Shown: positions 16,135 through 25,439 of the stretch, in pieces | How the letters are laid out: each line of letters begins with the position of its first letter | Position numbering within the stretch: position 1 is the first letter of the stretch | Source: Bacillota bacterium | GTDB lineage: Bacteria; Bacillota; Clostridia; Lachnospirales; Lachnospiraceae | Length of the DNA: 64,000 nucleotides | Direction: 5' to 3' | Assembly (NCBI GenBank): GCA_023411215.1 | Contig: JAEYOY010000001.1 | Coordinates: 1 to 64,000 of the forward strand | Program-made: the position numbers and the translations under genes | Notes under the pieces: model-generated | Seen by the model: the letters and a program-made list of their open reading frames with translations, nothing else | What the model was told of the DNA's origin: nothing | Database searches by the model: none

Positions 16135-18051
16135 TCAATCAATTTCCTCAATCTTCTCCTGAAACTCCACATATCTCTCAAGATACTCCTCCAACTTACA
16201 TTCTTCCCTAATCAACTGATCATTAATTTCACGCAGTTTATCATAATCACAGGCAATTTCCGGGATTTCCATCAACGCTTTTATTTTGCTGATCTCCCCT
16301 TCCGTCTCTTCTATCATCATTTCCAGCTTTCGTATCGCCTGCTCCTTTCTGCTCTGAGCCTTTCTATCCCACTCCTTCCCACTAGGAACTGCTTTAGGAG
16401 TGTTTGTCTGAACCACAAACTTAACGGAAGCTTCCGGCTCTACTGAGGCTAGCCCTCTTTCTGTGTATTCTTCATAGCCGAAAGGATAATAATTCACCTT
16501 ATCCTTTTCAAATATCAGTAGCGAATCTGCAATTTTTTGAACAAAATATCGATCATGGGATACAAACAGAACTGTACCTTCATAGTTCATGAGCATAGTC
16601 TCCAGAGCCTCCTTCCCAACAATGTCCATGTGATTCGTCGGCTCATCAAGGATAAGAAGATTTGGTCTTTTCTTCAGAATTTTCACAAGGCTCAATCGAA
16701 CCTTCTCCCCTCCTGACAGCTGACATACTTTTTTATACACCGTATCCTGAGTAAATAAGAAGCAGGCAAGAGCAGAACGAGCTTCCGACAAAGGCATCTC
16801 CGGGAATTCATCACAAAAATCCTCTAGTACTGTCCTGTCATTCTCATTCAGTGCAAGCTGCTGATCAAAATAACCCGGATCAATTTGAAATCCGTAGAAA
16901 AATGTTCCTGTTATCTGATCAACCTGTCTCACCAATGTTTTTAACAGTGTTGATTTACCAATTCCATTTTCACCAATTACTGCAAGTCTCTGTCCCTTCT
17001 TTAGCTCAAAGCTCACCTCACATAGTGGCTGGTCATACCCGATAACAAGCCGGTTTACCTTAAGGACCTCCTGTCCTCCAGCTCTTAACGGCGTAAATTC
17101 TGCATGGAAGGACTTAAGGTCATATTTCTCAGGTGCATCAACAAGATTCATGTGTTCAATCTGCTTCAGTTTGGATTTGGTCATAGCCACCTTGGTTGGA
17201 TGATGCTTATACTTCTCAATTAGTGTCATGAGTCTTGCAATTTCCTTCTGTTGTAATTGATAATCCTTCTGCTGCTTATCCCAGTTTAATCGCTTCTGTT
17301 TTACGAACGCCGAGTAATTCCCCTGATACCGTGTCATCTTCCTATGTGCGATTTCATAAGTAACATCTGTTATCTTATCGAGAAACATTCTGTCATGGGA
17401 AATGACAACAACCGCTTTAGGATATTGCTTTAAATATCGTTCGAGCCACTCAATTGTGGGTAGGTCCAGATGATTAGTAGGTTCATCCAGCAGTAAGACA
17501 TCTGGCTTACTTAACAGCAGTCGTATGAACGCCAGCTTTGTTTTCTGTCCTCCAGAGAAACTTTTCAAAGGGCGCTGCAGATCCGTCAGAGTAAATCCAA
17601 ATTTGGTAGCGACCGTTTCCATTTCCGATTGATAGGTATAGCCACCCGAGTACTCAAACAGTTCCAATGCTTTTGAATAACTCTCCAGAACTTCATTCGA
17701 TTGGTCATTCTCCATCCGTATGCATAGCTGCTCCAGCTTTACCTTCCATTCCAACAAAGTGGTAAAAGCCTTCAAAAGCTCTTCTTCCGCTGATAAATTC
17801 TCATTCTCAAAGCTGATCTGCTGTAAGAACCCTATTGATGTATTACCTGCCTTGCTGATCCAGCTATCTTCATCACTGTCCAAATTCTCCAACGGAAGCA
17901 TCCCTGCAATCAACTTAAACAATGTGGTCTTTCCACAGCCGTTACGACCAACGACTGCAATTTTCTCTGTATTTCTTATTTCAAAATTAATATGATCCAG
18001 TATAGTATCGGCTGCATATTTTACAAGTCCGTTATTAATTTGATAAATCAT
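16135..18051 (-). CDS. ABC-F ATPase, ribosome-associated
   Basis: 638 residues with two nucleotide-binding domains and no membrane segments. Walker A motifs are GRNGCGKTT and GENGIGKST; signature motifs SGGQKTKL and SGGEKVRL; Walker B LLLDEPTNHLD and LILDEPTNHMD. The linker between the domains (about 235-310) is charged, as in the P-site tRNA interaction motif of ABC-F proteins, and a C-terminal charged coiled-coil extension (about 560-635) is present as in YdiF-like members. ABC-F proteins act on the ribosome; some give resistance to macrolides, lincosamides or pleuromutilins, others are housekeeping factors. The long leader with tandem terminators upstream favours drug- or stress-controlled expression. 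GAAAGGA precedes the ATG. Confidence 0.9.
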   Translation of the reverse strand: MIYQINNGLVKYAADTILDHINFEIRNTEKIAVVGRNGCGKTTLFKLIAGMLPLENLDSDEDSWISKAGNTSIGFLQQISFENENLSAEEELLKAFTTLLEWKVKLEQLCIRMENDQSNEVLESYSKALELFEYSGGYTYQSEMETVATKFGFTLTDLQRPLKSFSGGQKTKLAFIRLLLSKPDVLLLDEPTNHLDLPTIEWLERYLKQYPKAVVVISHDRMFLDKITDVTYEIAHRKMTRYQGNYSAFVKQKRLNWDKQQKDYQLQQKEIARLMTLIEKYKHHPTKVAMTKSKLKQIEHMNLVDAPEKYDLKSFHAEFTPLRAGGQEVLKVNRLVIGYDQPLCEVSFELKKGQRLAVIGENGIGKSTLLKTLVRQVDQITGTFFYGFQIDPGYFDQQLALNENDRTVLEDFCDEFPEMPLSEARSALACFLFTQDTVYKKVCQLSGGEKVRLSLVKILKKRPNLLILDEPTNHMDIVGKEALETMLMNYEGTVLFVSHDRYFVQKIADSLLIFEKDKVNYYPFGYEEYTERGLASVEPEASVKFVVQTNTPKAVPSGKEWDRKAQSRKEQAIRKLEMMIEETEGEISKIKALMEIPEIACDYDKLREINDQLIREECKLEEYLERYVEFQEKIEEID

Positions 18052-18210
18052 AGATATGTAGTTCCTTTCTCTAAATCCTTCTTATACAGGCAACTTTTCT
18101 GTCTATCCGATGCGTCGCAAAACCACATACTGGTTCAACCTCCAAATTCGCCTACAACCTCGTTGTTACATTTCCAGGTGAATCGTATTTCCGATCGGCT
18201 AATTAAGGAT

Positions 18211-18255
18211 AAAAAACTGCCGGATCAGGTCGTGCTGCAAACCTGTCCGGCAGTT
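18211..18255 (-). terminator. Terminator-like hairpin 3 in ABC-F leader
   Basis: On the minus strand ACTGCCGGACAGGT pairs with ACCTGATCCGGCAGT (one bulge), followed by T6. It ends about 160 nt before the ABC-F start codon, so it would stop transcription into that gene unless bypassed. Confidence 0.8.
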
Positions 18256-18291
18256 ATCTGGTTCGTAAACGTCAATTTCATAACGTCTGTT

Positions 18292-18329
18292 AAAAACCGG
18301 AAGAAACACGCTTCACGAGTTTCTTCCGG
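18292..18329 (-). terminator. Terminator-like hairpin 2 in ABC-F leader
   Basis: CCGGAAGAAAC pairs perfectly with GTTTCTTCCGG around an 11-nt loop and is followed on the minus strand by T5. It is the second of three such hairpins in this leader. Confidence 0.8.
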
Positions 18330-18395
18330 TTTCGCGGGCTTGCTCGTATCAGTTCAAGTAAACTTGAATGATACTTCGCTTTGCTTTCGCGTAAA

Positions 18396-18430
18396 TAAAA
18401 AAACTGCAGACAGGCTAATGCTGCTGCAGT
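18396..18430 (-). terminator. Terminator-like hairpin 1 in ABC-F leader
   Basis: ACTGCAG pairs with CTGCAGT around a 14-nt loop, followed on the minus strand by a T run (TTTTTTTATTT). It is the first terminator met by a transcript starting near 18700 and might also end read-through from the upstream transporter operon. Confidence 0.7.
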
Positions 18431-18564
18431 CACATATGAATAAAGTTATCCTGATCACCAATCTTAAAATAGGATGCCAAAAGAGGTACTCCAAATAATC
18501 CTCATGAAGAATATCAGGAGAATAATCGAATCAATCTAGGCATCAACTATTTTAAGAAATATGA

Positions 18565-18616
18565 TCTCCGAGCAAAGCATAGCCGACTTTTTTCAATTGT
18601 GGTCTTTGCGCGGAGA
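18565..18616 (-). promoter_or_regulatory. Leader hairpin upstream of the tandem terminators
   Basis: TCTCCGCGCAAAG and CTTTGCTCGGAGA are complementary over 13 positions with one mismatch. No T run follows, so it is not a terminator; it may be an anti-terminator or sensor stem. It lies inside a possible 40-codon frame (18674 to 18552, minus strand) that has no visible ribosome site. Confidence 0.45.
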
Positions 18617-18702
18617 TAAGTTTCACTGCTAACATTATATTGGTTGGTTTCACAGAATTGTCCCTTTCTTTCATGTTATTATTTGGTAATTGGCTTTTGT
18701 CA

Positions 18703-18733
18703 ATTATATTATATCATATGTATCAGCAATTGC
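18703..18733 (-). promoter_or_regulatory. Putative promoter of the ABC-F leader
   Basis: On the minus strand TTGCAA, a 16-nt spacer and TATAAT (followed by a second overlapping TATAAT). It lies after the last transporter gene and would give a transcript with a leader of about 650 nt before the ABC-F start. Confidence 0.45.
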
Positions 18734-18765
18734 AAGTTGCGAATCAACTCGTAATCTTAAGAACT

Positions 18766-19650
18766 CTATGCCCCCTCCGGCTTACCGCTTCGCGAGGTTG
18801 GATCAACTGCATCTCTTAATGCATCTCCGATAAAGCTGATGGACATAACCAGGATTACAATCAGAACCCCGGCAGGAATCCAAAGCCACGGCTTGGAGGT
18901 CAATATAGTAAGCGACTGCGCACCGTTCAGCATATTACCGAGGCTTGCTGTGGGCGGCTGAATACCCATTCCAAGAAAGCTTAAAGCAGCTTCATCGAGC
19001 ATGGAAAGAGCTACGACAGAGGTTGCATAAACCAATATGGGTGCTATTGTATTCGGTAATATTTCCGAAAATAATATATGTCGCTTTGGCATACCTGCTA
19101 CTATATTACCTTTTACAAAATTCGTCTCACGAAGGCTTAGTACGTTACCTCGAACAAGCCTGGCAATTCCAGGCCAATCAACAAATCCAAGAATTAAGAT
19201 GATGTTCCACAGTCCCGGTTGAAAAATAGCTGCTGCCACTAATATCAATAGAATATATGGAAAAGACATTACCATATCTGTAAAGCGCATGATGATCATA
19301 TCAATGATGCCGCCAAAATATCCGGATACCAGACCGAGAACCACACCAATTATCGTTGATATTAACGTTGCAAGTACACCAACCAGAAGTGATATTCTGG
19401 TTGCATATAATAGTCTGCTAAAGACGTCTCGACCAATCTGATCCGTTCCCAACCAATTTTTACTGTTTGGTGGTCCACTAAAGGTACCAACAATTTTATT
19501 TGGATCATAGGGAGCTATAATTGGTGCAAATAATGCTGCCAGTATTATTATTGAAAGCACGGTCAGGCTGACCAGCGCTAATCTATGACGTCGGAAACGG
19601 CGCCATACCGTTTGCATGTATCTCTCGCCCTCTACCTTGTTCTGCTTCAT
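18766..19650 (-). CDS. Peptide-type ABC transporter permease (DppC/OppC-like)
   Basis: 294 residues with about six membrane segments. The N-terminal GTDQIGRDVFSRLLYATR block and the C-terminal EAALSFLGMGIQPPTASLGNML are hallmarks of the DppC/OppC subfamily (BPD_transp_1 fold). It forms a channel with the neighbouring DppB-like permease. GGGGGACAAAACG lies before the ATG, 15 nt after the dppB-like stop. It is the last gene of the five-gene transporter operon; no terminator is visible directly after it, only the hairpins in the ABC-F leader. Confidence 0.93.
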   Translation of the reverse strand: MKQNKVEGERYMQTVWRRFRRHRLALVSLTVLSIIILAALFAPIIAPYDPNKIVGTFSGPPNSKNWLGTDQIGRDVFSRLLYATRISLLVGVLATLISTIIGVVLGLVSGYFGGIIDMIIMRFTDMVMSFPYILLILVAAAIFQPGLWNIILILGFVDWPGIARLVRGNVLSLRETNFVKGNIVAGMPKRHILFSEILPNTIAPILVYATSVVALSMLDEAALSFLGMGIQPPTASLGNMLNGAQSLTILTSKPWLWIPAGVLIVILVMSISFIGDALRDAVDPTSRSGKPEGA

Positions 19651-19665
19651 CGTTTTGTCCCCCTG

Positions 19666-20613
19666 CTATTTGTATTGAATCGTCGGATCAACAATTGCAT
19701 ACAAAATATCTGTTATTAAATTTGCAGCTAATACTACGATTGCGGATAAGAGACATACACCCATGATTACCGGATAATCACGATTCGTAATTGCACTCAT
19801 CGTCATAAGTCCAAGTCCTGGCCATGAGAAAATCTGTTCTACAATAACTGCTCCACCGAATAAAACCGGAATTTCCATTCCCATTACGGTTACGATTGGG
19901 ATTAAAGCATTTCGTAGCGCATGCTTATTAATTACCTTGAAGTTACCGATACCCTTGGAGCGAGCGGTACGAAGATAATCCTGCTGCAGTATCTCAAGGA
20001 CAGCACTTCTGATATACCTGATATTAGTTCCTGCCATAGAAGTCGCCAATACAATAACCGGCATAATCATATGCTTGGCAACATCACCTGCACTTCCACC
20101 TGTACCCAAAGAGCTCATTCCACTGGAAGGCAGCCATCCGAGCTTTACTGTAAAAAGATATACCAATAATAACGAAAGGAAGAATCCCGGTATACTTGTT
20201 CCGATAAAGGACAGAGTAACCACCGTATAATCCCTTTTGGAATATTGATGAGTTGCACTAAATATACCTGCTGGTACTGCAATTAGAATACTGACCAATA
20301 GTGAGACTCCCATAAGTAATAGAGTGGGTCCCAGATGTGATGCAATCATATATCCAACCGATTGATAATTCTTTATAGAATACCCTAAGTTTCCTCTCAA
20401 TAATTGTTTTAACCAGACAAAGTATTGTACATAAACAGGCTGATCCAGTCCAAGAGCGATTTCCTTTGCCGCTACCGCCGCCTCCGACACACGAGGCCCC
20501 TTCAGCATTGCAAGTGGGCTTCCTACCGCACACATGATTGCATAGTCAACGATTGTAATTCCAATCAAAACCGGTATTGCGATTAAAATTCGTTTGATTA
20601 TATACTTTATCAT
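19666..20613 (-). CDS. Peptide-type ABC transporter permease (DppB/OppB-like)
   Basis: 315 residues, about six membrane segments, beginning MIKYIIKRILIAIPVLIGIT as is typical of DppB/OppB. The EAA-loop region RTARSKGIGNFKVINKHALRNA contacts the ATPases. The start codon overlaps the stop of the upstream ATPase gene (ATGA), so translation is coupled. Confidence 0.93.
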   Translation of the reverse strand: MIKYIIKRILIAIPVLIGITIVDYAIMCAVGSPLAMLKGPRVSEAAVAAKEIALGLDQPVYVQYFVWLKQLLRGNLGYSIKNYQSVGYMIASHLGPTLLLMGVSLLVSILIAVPAGIFSATHQYSKRDYTVVTLSFIGTSIPGFFLSLLLVYLFTVKLGWLPSSGMSSLGTGGSAGDVAKHMIMPVIVLATSMAGTNIRYIRSAVLEILQQDYLRTARSKGIGNFKVINKHALRNALIPIVTVMGMEIPVLFGGAVIVEQIFSWPGLGLMTMSAITNRDYPVIMGVCLLSAIVVLAANLITDILYAIVDPTIQYK

Positions 20614-21626
20614 GGTTCCTCCCTCCCTTTGGCTCCTATCATAACATCACATGCTACCAGACGAGTGCTTCCTTCCTCAATTGGCCGAAGTACTTGACTG
20701 ACGGTCCTACAGGATTCGGTTGCATACTTGCATCTTGGATGAAAGCGGCAACCGGATGGGGGTGTGATATTGGATCCAATCTCTCCCTGAAGTATAATCG
20801 TATCCGTTTTCTTCAACATCGGATCCGGTATCGGTGCTGAATCGCAGATCGCACGCGTATAAGGATGGATTGGATTATGAAATAATTCCTTTGCATCTGC
20901 TATCTCAACAATCTTACCTAGGTACATAACAGCAATTCGGTCACTGACATAATTGACCGCTCCGAGGCCATGCCCAATAAACAGACAAGTAAGCTTCAGT
21001 TCCTTCTGCAAATCACGCAGCAGATTCAAAATCTGAGCCTGTATGGATACGTCAAGCGCACTTACCGGTTCATCACAGACAATAAGCTCTGGATTTAAGG
21101 ACAGTGCTTTTGCGATACTTAGTCTCTGTCTTTGGCCGCCGGAAAACTCATGCGGATACTTCCCCTTACTGTTCCCGGGTAAACCAACCAGATCTAACAG
21201 TCGGTTTACTTGCCTTTCCGCATCCCTCTTTGAGACGATCCCATGATAGATCATTGGAACCGCAAGGATTTCGAAGACATGTTTTCTTGGATTAAGTGAC
21301 GAATAGCTATCCTGAAATACCATCTGAAGCTGGGTACGTATCTTCCCCATCTGTCCCCGTGATACCTTCGTCAAATCCTGTCCTTTATATAGGATCGTGC
21401 CTTCACTAGGCTTCTCCAGAGACACAATCAGCTTTCCTATGGTGGATTTTCCGCAGCCGGATTCCCCTACAAGTCCTAATGTCTCTCCCTGCTTAATGTA
21501 AAAATCTACGCCATCAACCGCTTTAATGTTCGCAACAGTATGTGTTATCAATCCAGCTTTTACAGGATAATATTTTTTTAAATCCTTCACCTCAAGAAGT
21601 ATCTTATCCGTGTCTGATGAAATCAT
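20610..21626 (-). CDS. Peptide-type ABC transporter ATPase (DppF/OppF-like)
   Basis: 338 residues from the ATG at 21626, which overlaps the previous stop codon (ATGA); a start 18 codons earlier (21680) would overlap the dppD-like gene by 58 nt and is less likely. Walker A GESGCGKST, signature FSGGQRQRLSIAKAL, Walker B LIVCDEPVSALD. The C-terminal oligopeptide/dipeptide extension has CRFHPRCKYA, where cysteines bind an iron-sulfur cluster or metal in some members. Confidence 0.92.
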   Translation of the reverse strand: MISSDTDKILLEVKDLKKYYPVKAGLITHTVANIKAVDGVDFYIKQGETLGLVGESGCGKSTIGKLIVSLEKPSEGTILYKGQDLTKVSRGQMGKIRTQLQMVFQDSYSSLNPRKHVFEILAVPMIYHGIVSKRDAERQVNRLLDLVGLPGNSKGKYPHEFSGGQRQRLSIAKALSLNPELIVCDEPVSALDVSIQAQILNLLRDLQKELKLTCLFIGHGLGAVNYVSDRIAVMYLGKIVEIADAKELFHNPIHPYTRAICDSAPIPDPMLKKTDTIILQGEIGSNITPPSGCRFHPRCKYATESCRTVSQVLRPIEEGSTRLVACDVMIGAKGREEP

Positions 21627-22624
21627 CTGATCTGCACATCCTTTCGTAAGGGCTTCTGTACCTGCTTTGCCAAATGACATCTTGAGAAATGCCCTTCCTC
21701 CACTAAAATCAAGTCCTGTGGTTTTTCACAGGCTTCTTCCCTGTAAGGGCATCTGCTTGCAAAGCGACATCCTGGAATGTCTTGATAACGCTCCGGTACA
21801 ATACCTGGAATGGATTCAAGCTTTCGGTCTGCTTCATCTAATATATTAGGTATTGTCTGCAATAAAGCCATCGTATACGGATGCGCAGGCTGATAGAACA
21901 AGTCCATTACGCTCGCTTCTTCAACCACCTGCCCTGCATACATAACCAGTACTCTATCTGCCATCTCTGCTACTATTCCAATATCATGGGTAATTAAAAC
22001 AATTGACATGGACAGTTCTCTTTGTAAATCACGCATCAGCTTCATAATCTGCGCCTGTATTGTAACATCCAATGCTGTAGTTGGCTCATCCGCAATCAAC
22101 AGTTTCGGATTACAGGATAATGCCATAGCAATCATAACTCTCTGACGCATACCACCGGATAGCGTAAATGGATACTTCTTCATAATTTTCTCAGGCTCTG
22201 CGAGGCCAACCTTTTTTAACAGTTCGATTGCCCGTAATCTTGCCTCCAGCTTATCCAGCTTTAAATGCGACCGGATGCTTTCCGTCAATTGATTGCCTAT
22301 GGTAAATACGGGATTTAGGGAAGCCAACGCGTCCTGAAATATCATGGTCAGTTTATTGCCCCTTATCTCATCCAATTCTTTATCCGACAGCTCCAATAAA
22401 TTCCGACCTTCAAAAAGAATCTCTCCTTGTACCACTTCACCGCCACGACCTAGTAGTCTCATTATAGATAGGGATGTAACACTTTTGCCACAGCCCGATT
22501 CTCCAACAATACAAAGCGTCTCGCCTTCATTAACATGAAAATTAATGTCATCAACGCTAATTGTCTTTCCCATATCACCGTCGAAAATTGTTTTTAGATT
22601 AGTTACTTTCAGCAAATTTGACAT
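21623..22624 (-). CDS. Peptide-type ABC transporter ATPase (DppD/OppD-like)
   Basis: 333 residues from the ATG at 22624, preceded by AGGAGCAGAGGT; another ATG six codons upstream lacks a ribosome site. Walker A GESGCGKSV, signature LSGGMRQRVMIAMAL, Walker B LIADEPTTALD, and the C-terminal CRFASRCPYREEAC of the oligopeptide family. It pairs with the DppF-like ATPase to drive uptake. Confidence 0.92.
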   Translation of the reverse strand: MSNLLKVTNLKTIFDGDMGKTISVDDINFHVNEGETLCIVGESGCGKSVTSLSIMRLLGRGGEVVQGEILFEGRNLLELSDKELDEIRGNKLTMIFQDALASLNPVFTIGNQLTESIRSHLKLDKLEARLRAIELLKKVGLAEPEKIMKKYPFTLSGGMRQRVMIAMALSCNPKLLIADEPTTALDVTIQAQIMKLMRDLQRELSMSIVLITHDIGIVAEMADRVLVMYAGQVVEEASVMDLFYQPAHPYTMALLQTIPNILDEADRKLESIPGIVPERYQDIPGCRFASRCPYREEACEKPQDLILVEEGHFSRCHLAKQVQKPLRKDVQIR

Positions 22625-22715
22625 ACCTCTGCTCCTATCCATTATTAATTTAATAGGTATTTCAAACGTTTATCATTAACTAAGATAAGTCAATATTTAT
22701 CCCATAATGCACTAT

Positions 22716-22800
22716 TTGACGGACAAATTACTGGTTCTGTAAGACAATAGCAAACATTCCATGTTTGATGTGGCTTACATTATAGTAAAATGTCCGTCAA
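22716..22800. repeat. 85-nt extended intergenic hairpin between binding protein and transporter genes
   Basis: TTGACGGACAAATTACT and AGTAAAATGTCCGTCAA are complementary at 14 of 17 positions, and the interior adds nested pairs (GTAAG/CTTAC, CAAACA/TGTTTG). No T run follows on either strand. It lies between the binding-protein gene (stop at 22893) and the first ATPase gene, where a stable hairpin could shield the upstream mRNA and keep the binding protein in excess. Confidence 0.6.
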
Positions 22801-22892
22801 CCTGTGTGTGAGTAATGCTATTAACCTTATCCTAAGCTGACTCAAATATTTTGAAACAGCCCCTTATATGATTACGAATGTCAGAATATATT

Positions 22893-24575
22893 TTACTCCG
22901 TTACATCCCATTTTTCAATATGGTTAAAGGAACCATATACCGAAGGGGTAGCATTTACCAGTCTTTTATTTACTGCGCCAAGGGCTTTAATAACATAAGC
23001 CGAGAACATGGGAACATCCTGCTGTACCTTTTGATCTACGGTTGAATAATAACCCTTAATCTCATTTATATCGCTTGTAAGCTGTGTTTTTACGAGTGCA
23101 TCTGCAATATCTTGATTGTAATAACTGGTCCAGCTGCCCTCCCCACTAAGGAGCCAGTTAATATCTGGGTATGGATCGATCGGTGCATAGGTATACTGAA
23201 CAGCCAATAAATCATAGTCTGTAGTTCCTACTACTGTCATCAAGGTAGTAAAGTCAACCGTCTGAATTTTCACTTTTATGCCAATCGCTTCCAACTGTGC
23301 AGCGATCACACTGGCACCATTTACAAAGGTTGTATCTCCTGAATTAACATAGAAACGTAAGGTCTTACTTCCATCCCAACCAGCTTGAGCAAGTAATTGC
23401 TTCGCTTTCTCCGGGTTATATTCCATCGGCACCAAAGAAGCATCATAGAAAGGACTTGCAGAGGATAAGAACCCGTCTACAACCTCACCCTTACCATTTA
23501 ATAGCCCGTTTACTAATTGATTTCGATCAATTCCATAGACTATCGCTTGGCGTACTAACGGATCGGCTACTGCCTCATTCGCTGTCTGAAAGAATACAGA
23601 CTGATTCGTAACAGGTTCACCATATACTGCGTTTATATTCTCCAAGGCTTCTATATTGGCATAATCCTCTTGCGGAATTACACCCATCGTCTGCTGTACA
23701 AAATCAATTTCTCCGGACTGTAATCCTGCATACAACTGACTTCCGGTAACAATCTTAATATTTAATTTATCAATATTTACCTTGCCTCTCCAGTAATTCT
23801 CATTCTTTGTGTAAGAAATGTAATGATTCACATCAAAATCTGTAACAACAAATGGACCACTAACTACATCCGGATGGTTAAACCAATCATAGGTTGAAAG
23901 GTCTGCTTCGGCAACATTTTCGAGAATGTGCTTTGGCAGGGTAAGAAAATAACGTGCATAGGTATTCTCAAAAGTGGTTAAGGCCATCGGATTCTTAGCA
24001 GTAAACTGTACTGTCTTATTATCCAGGGCAACTATACCGGATATACTGGTTGCTCCCTCTGCAACAAAGCCGTCATCACCGACACCCTCAAATGCATAAA
24101 ACATTAGATTGGGATTTGCGACTACAGGACTTGTCAAACGAAGCGCTGTGAATACTACATCATCTGCCGTAACAGGTGTACCATCAGACCAAGTAGCAGC
24201 CTCATCAATATGAACCTTAAAGTTAATATTGTCCTCCGTTGTGATGGAATCTGCAAGCATAGGCTCAAAGCTGAGATCCGGTCCTAAGTCCACAAGAGGT
24301 AAGAACATCATACCTGCAGAATACTTATTTACTTCACCCGCATCGATTAATAATGGATTCAAAGTTTTTAATGTATCGGTAACACCAATATTGACAACTT
24401 TCTCCTTTGTGGATGAATCAGTGGAAGCAGCGCCTGTAACTGCCGCTTCATCCTTATTATCTGATGTCGATCCCCCGTTAGAATTATTGCTGCCGCATCC
24501 TGCAAGGAAAATCCCAACGACAAGTGCCAGCAATAAACTGATGAATGTTTTAATACTTTTTCTTTTATTTAGCAT
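22893..24575 (-). CDS. Peptide-type ABC transporter substrate-binding lipoprotein
   Basis: 560 residues of the SBP_bac_5 (DppA/OppA) family. The signal peptide MLNKRKSIKTFISLLLALVV leads to the lipobox LAGC with lipidated Cys at about residue 27, then a Ser/Asn-rich linker. YNPEKAKQLLAQAGW and the DPYPDINWLLSGEG region are typical of the family. It is anchored outside the membrane and passes peptides, or possibly nickel or a glycan fragment, to the permeases. GAAAGGAG precedes the ATG. It is the first gene of the operon and is separated from the rest by 268 nt with a hairpin. The ligand cannot be inferred. Confidence 0.92.
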   Translation of the reverse strand: MLNKRKSIKTFISLLLALVVGIFLAGCGSNNSNGGSTSDNKDEAAVTGAASTDSSTKEKVVNIGVTDTLKTLNPLLIDAGEVNKYSAGMMFLPLVDLGPDLSFEPMLADSITTEDNINFKVHIDEAATWSDGTPVTADDVVFTALRLTSPVVANPNLMFYAFEGVGDDGFVAEGATSISGIVALDNKTVQFTAKNPMALTTFENTYARYFLTLPKHILENVAEADLSTYDWFNHPDVVSGPFVVTDFDVNHYISYTKNENYWRGKVNIDKLNIKIVTGSQLYAGLQSGEIDFVQQTMGVIPQEDYANIEALENINAVYGEPVTNQSVFFQTANEAVADPLVRQAIVYGIDRNQLVNGLLNGKGEVVDGFLSSASPFYDASLVPMEYNPEKAKQLLAQAGWDGSKTLRFYVNSGDTTFVNGASVIAAQLEAIGIKVKIQTVDFTTLMTVVGTTDYDLLAVQYTYAPIDPYPDINWLLSGEGSWTSYYNQDIADALVKTQLTSDINEIKGYYSTVDQKVQQDVPMFSAYVIKALGAVNKRLVNATPSVYGSFNHIEKWDVTE

Positions 24576-24851
24576 AGTAGCTCCTTTCTCACACTGATTA
24601 TAATATATTCTAAACCAATATACTAATTCATTTCATACTTATCAGGTATGAATAGTATATAATCATCTTGGTTATTTTTCAACTACTTTCTGTAATTGTT
24701 TTAAAAAAATTAAAATTTATCCCACGTAGCTAACTTAATTCGAACAGAACTCCTTTTTTCCTCAGCATTCATTATAAAAATCACCTTTTTCGACATCACG
24801 TCATATATTGTGACTATAGAAATCATCACACAACGAAAGGAGCGAGCCATT

Positions 24852-25439
24852 ATGCTTGTAAAATCCGAGAATACTAATACTCTTGAAAGCATCACTTTCG
24901 ATCATTTTATTAGGGTTCCCCTGTGTCATCAAGAAACTCCGTATTCCTGCGGCGTAGCATGTGTTCAATCGATACTTGCAGGCTATGGGATTATATATAC
25001 ACAGGATGTATTAGCGGAAAGGCTAGGACAAAAGCCGATTTATGGTACTGATTATAGAAGCATCCTTACCTTCATGAATATGCTTGGTTTTCAAGCCTCC
25101 TTCCAGATTGGAATGAGCATCGACTTGTTGAAAGCGCTAATATGTAATGGCATTACTCCTTTTCTACTCCTGCAAGCATGGAAAAACACTGAAATAGACT
25201 ATACCTATGATTGGCAAGATTCTCATTATGTAATTGCCTGCGGTTATGATGAGAGCCGGATACTATTCATGGACCCCTGGACACTGGGGTATTATACATT
25301 CATACCCATCAATATGTTAATGAAACGATGGCATGATTTCGCTTCATCCGAAAGCCATTCTTATCACTCCGGATTGATTATTAAACACGAACATCTTCCG
25401 TTTGTTTACAACCCAAGCATCATTAAATTGATGGATTAA
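24852..25439 (+). CDS. Stand-alone C39-like cysteine peptidase domain protein
   Basis: 195 residues from the ATG at 24852, which has AAAGGAG 9 nt upstream; a start 14 codons earlier lacks one. The fold is papain-like/C39: Gln27 and Cys33 in HQETPYSCGVACVQSIL, His125 in SHYVIACGYD, and Asp141 in FMDPWTLG make a complete catalytic set. No signal peptide, membrane segment or ABC domain is present, unlike bacteriocin exporters, and no precursor peptide with a GG leader is visible nearby. It may be an intracellular protease or isopeptidase; its role is unknown. Confidence 0.75.
   Translation: MLVKSENTNTLESITFDHFIRVPLCHQETPYSCGVACVQSILAGYGIIYTQDVLAERLGQKPIYGTDYRSILTFMNMLGFQASFQIGMSIDLLKALICNGITPFLLLQAWKNTEIDYTYDWQDSHYVIACGYDESRILFMDPWTLGYYTFIPINMLMKRWHDFASSESHSYHSGLIIKHEHLPFVYNPSIIKLMD

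Noticed and set aside
18464..18505. 13-residue frame in the ABC-F leader (MRIIWSTSFGILF)
   Set aside because: No ribosome site and no support beyond an ATG; short frames like this are expected by chance.
18552..18674. 40-codon frame in the ABC-F leader as a regulatory leader peptide
   Set aside because: No ribosome site before either in-frame ATG; listed only as a possibility within the leader finding.
24852..25439. Bacteriocin or lanthipeptide export locus around the C39 protein
   Set aside because: No ABC exporter, modification enzyme or GG-leader peptide is near; the gene after it is an L,D-transpeptidase.
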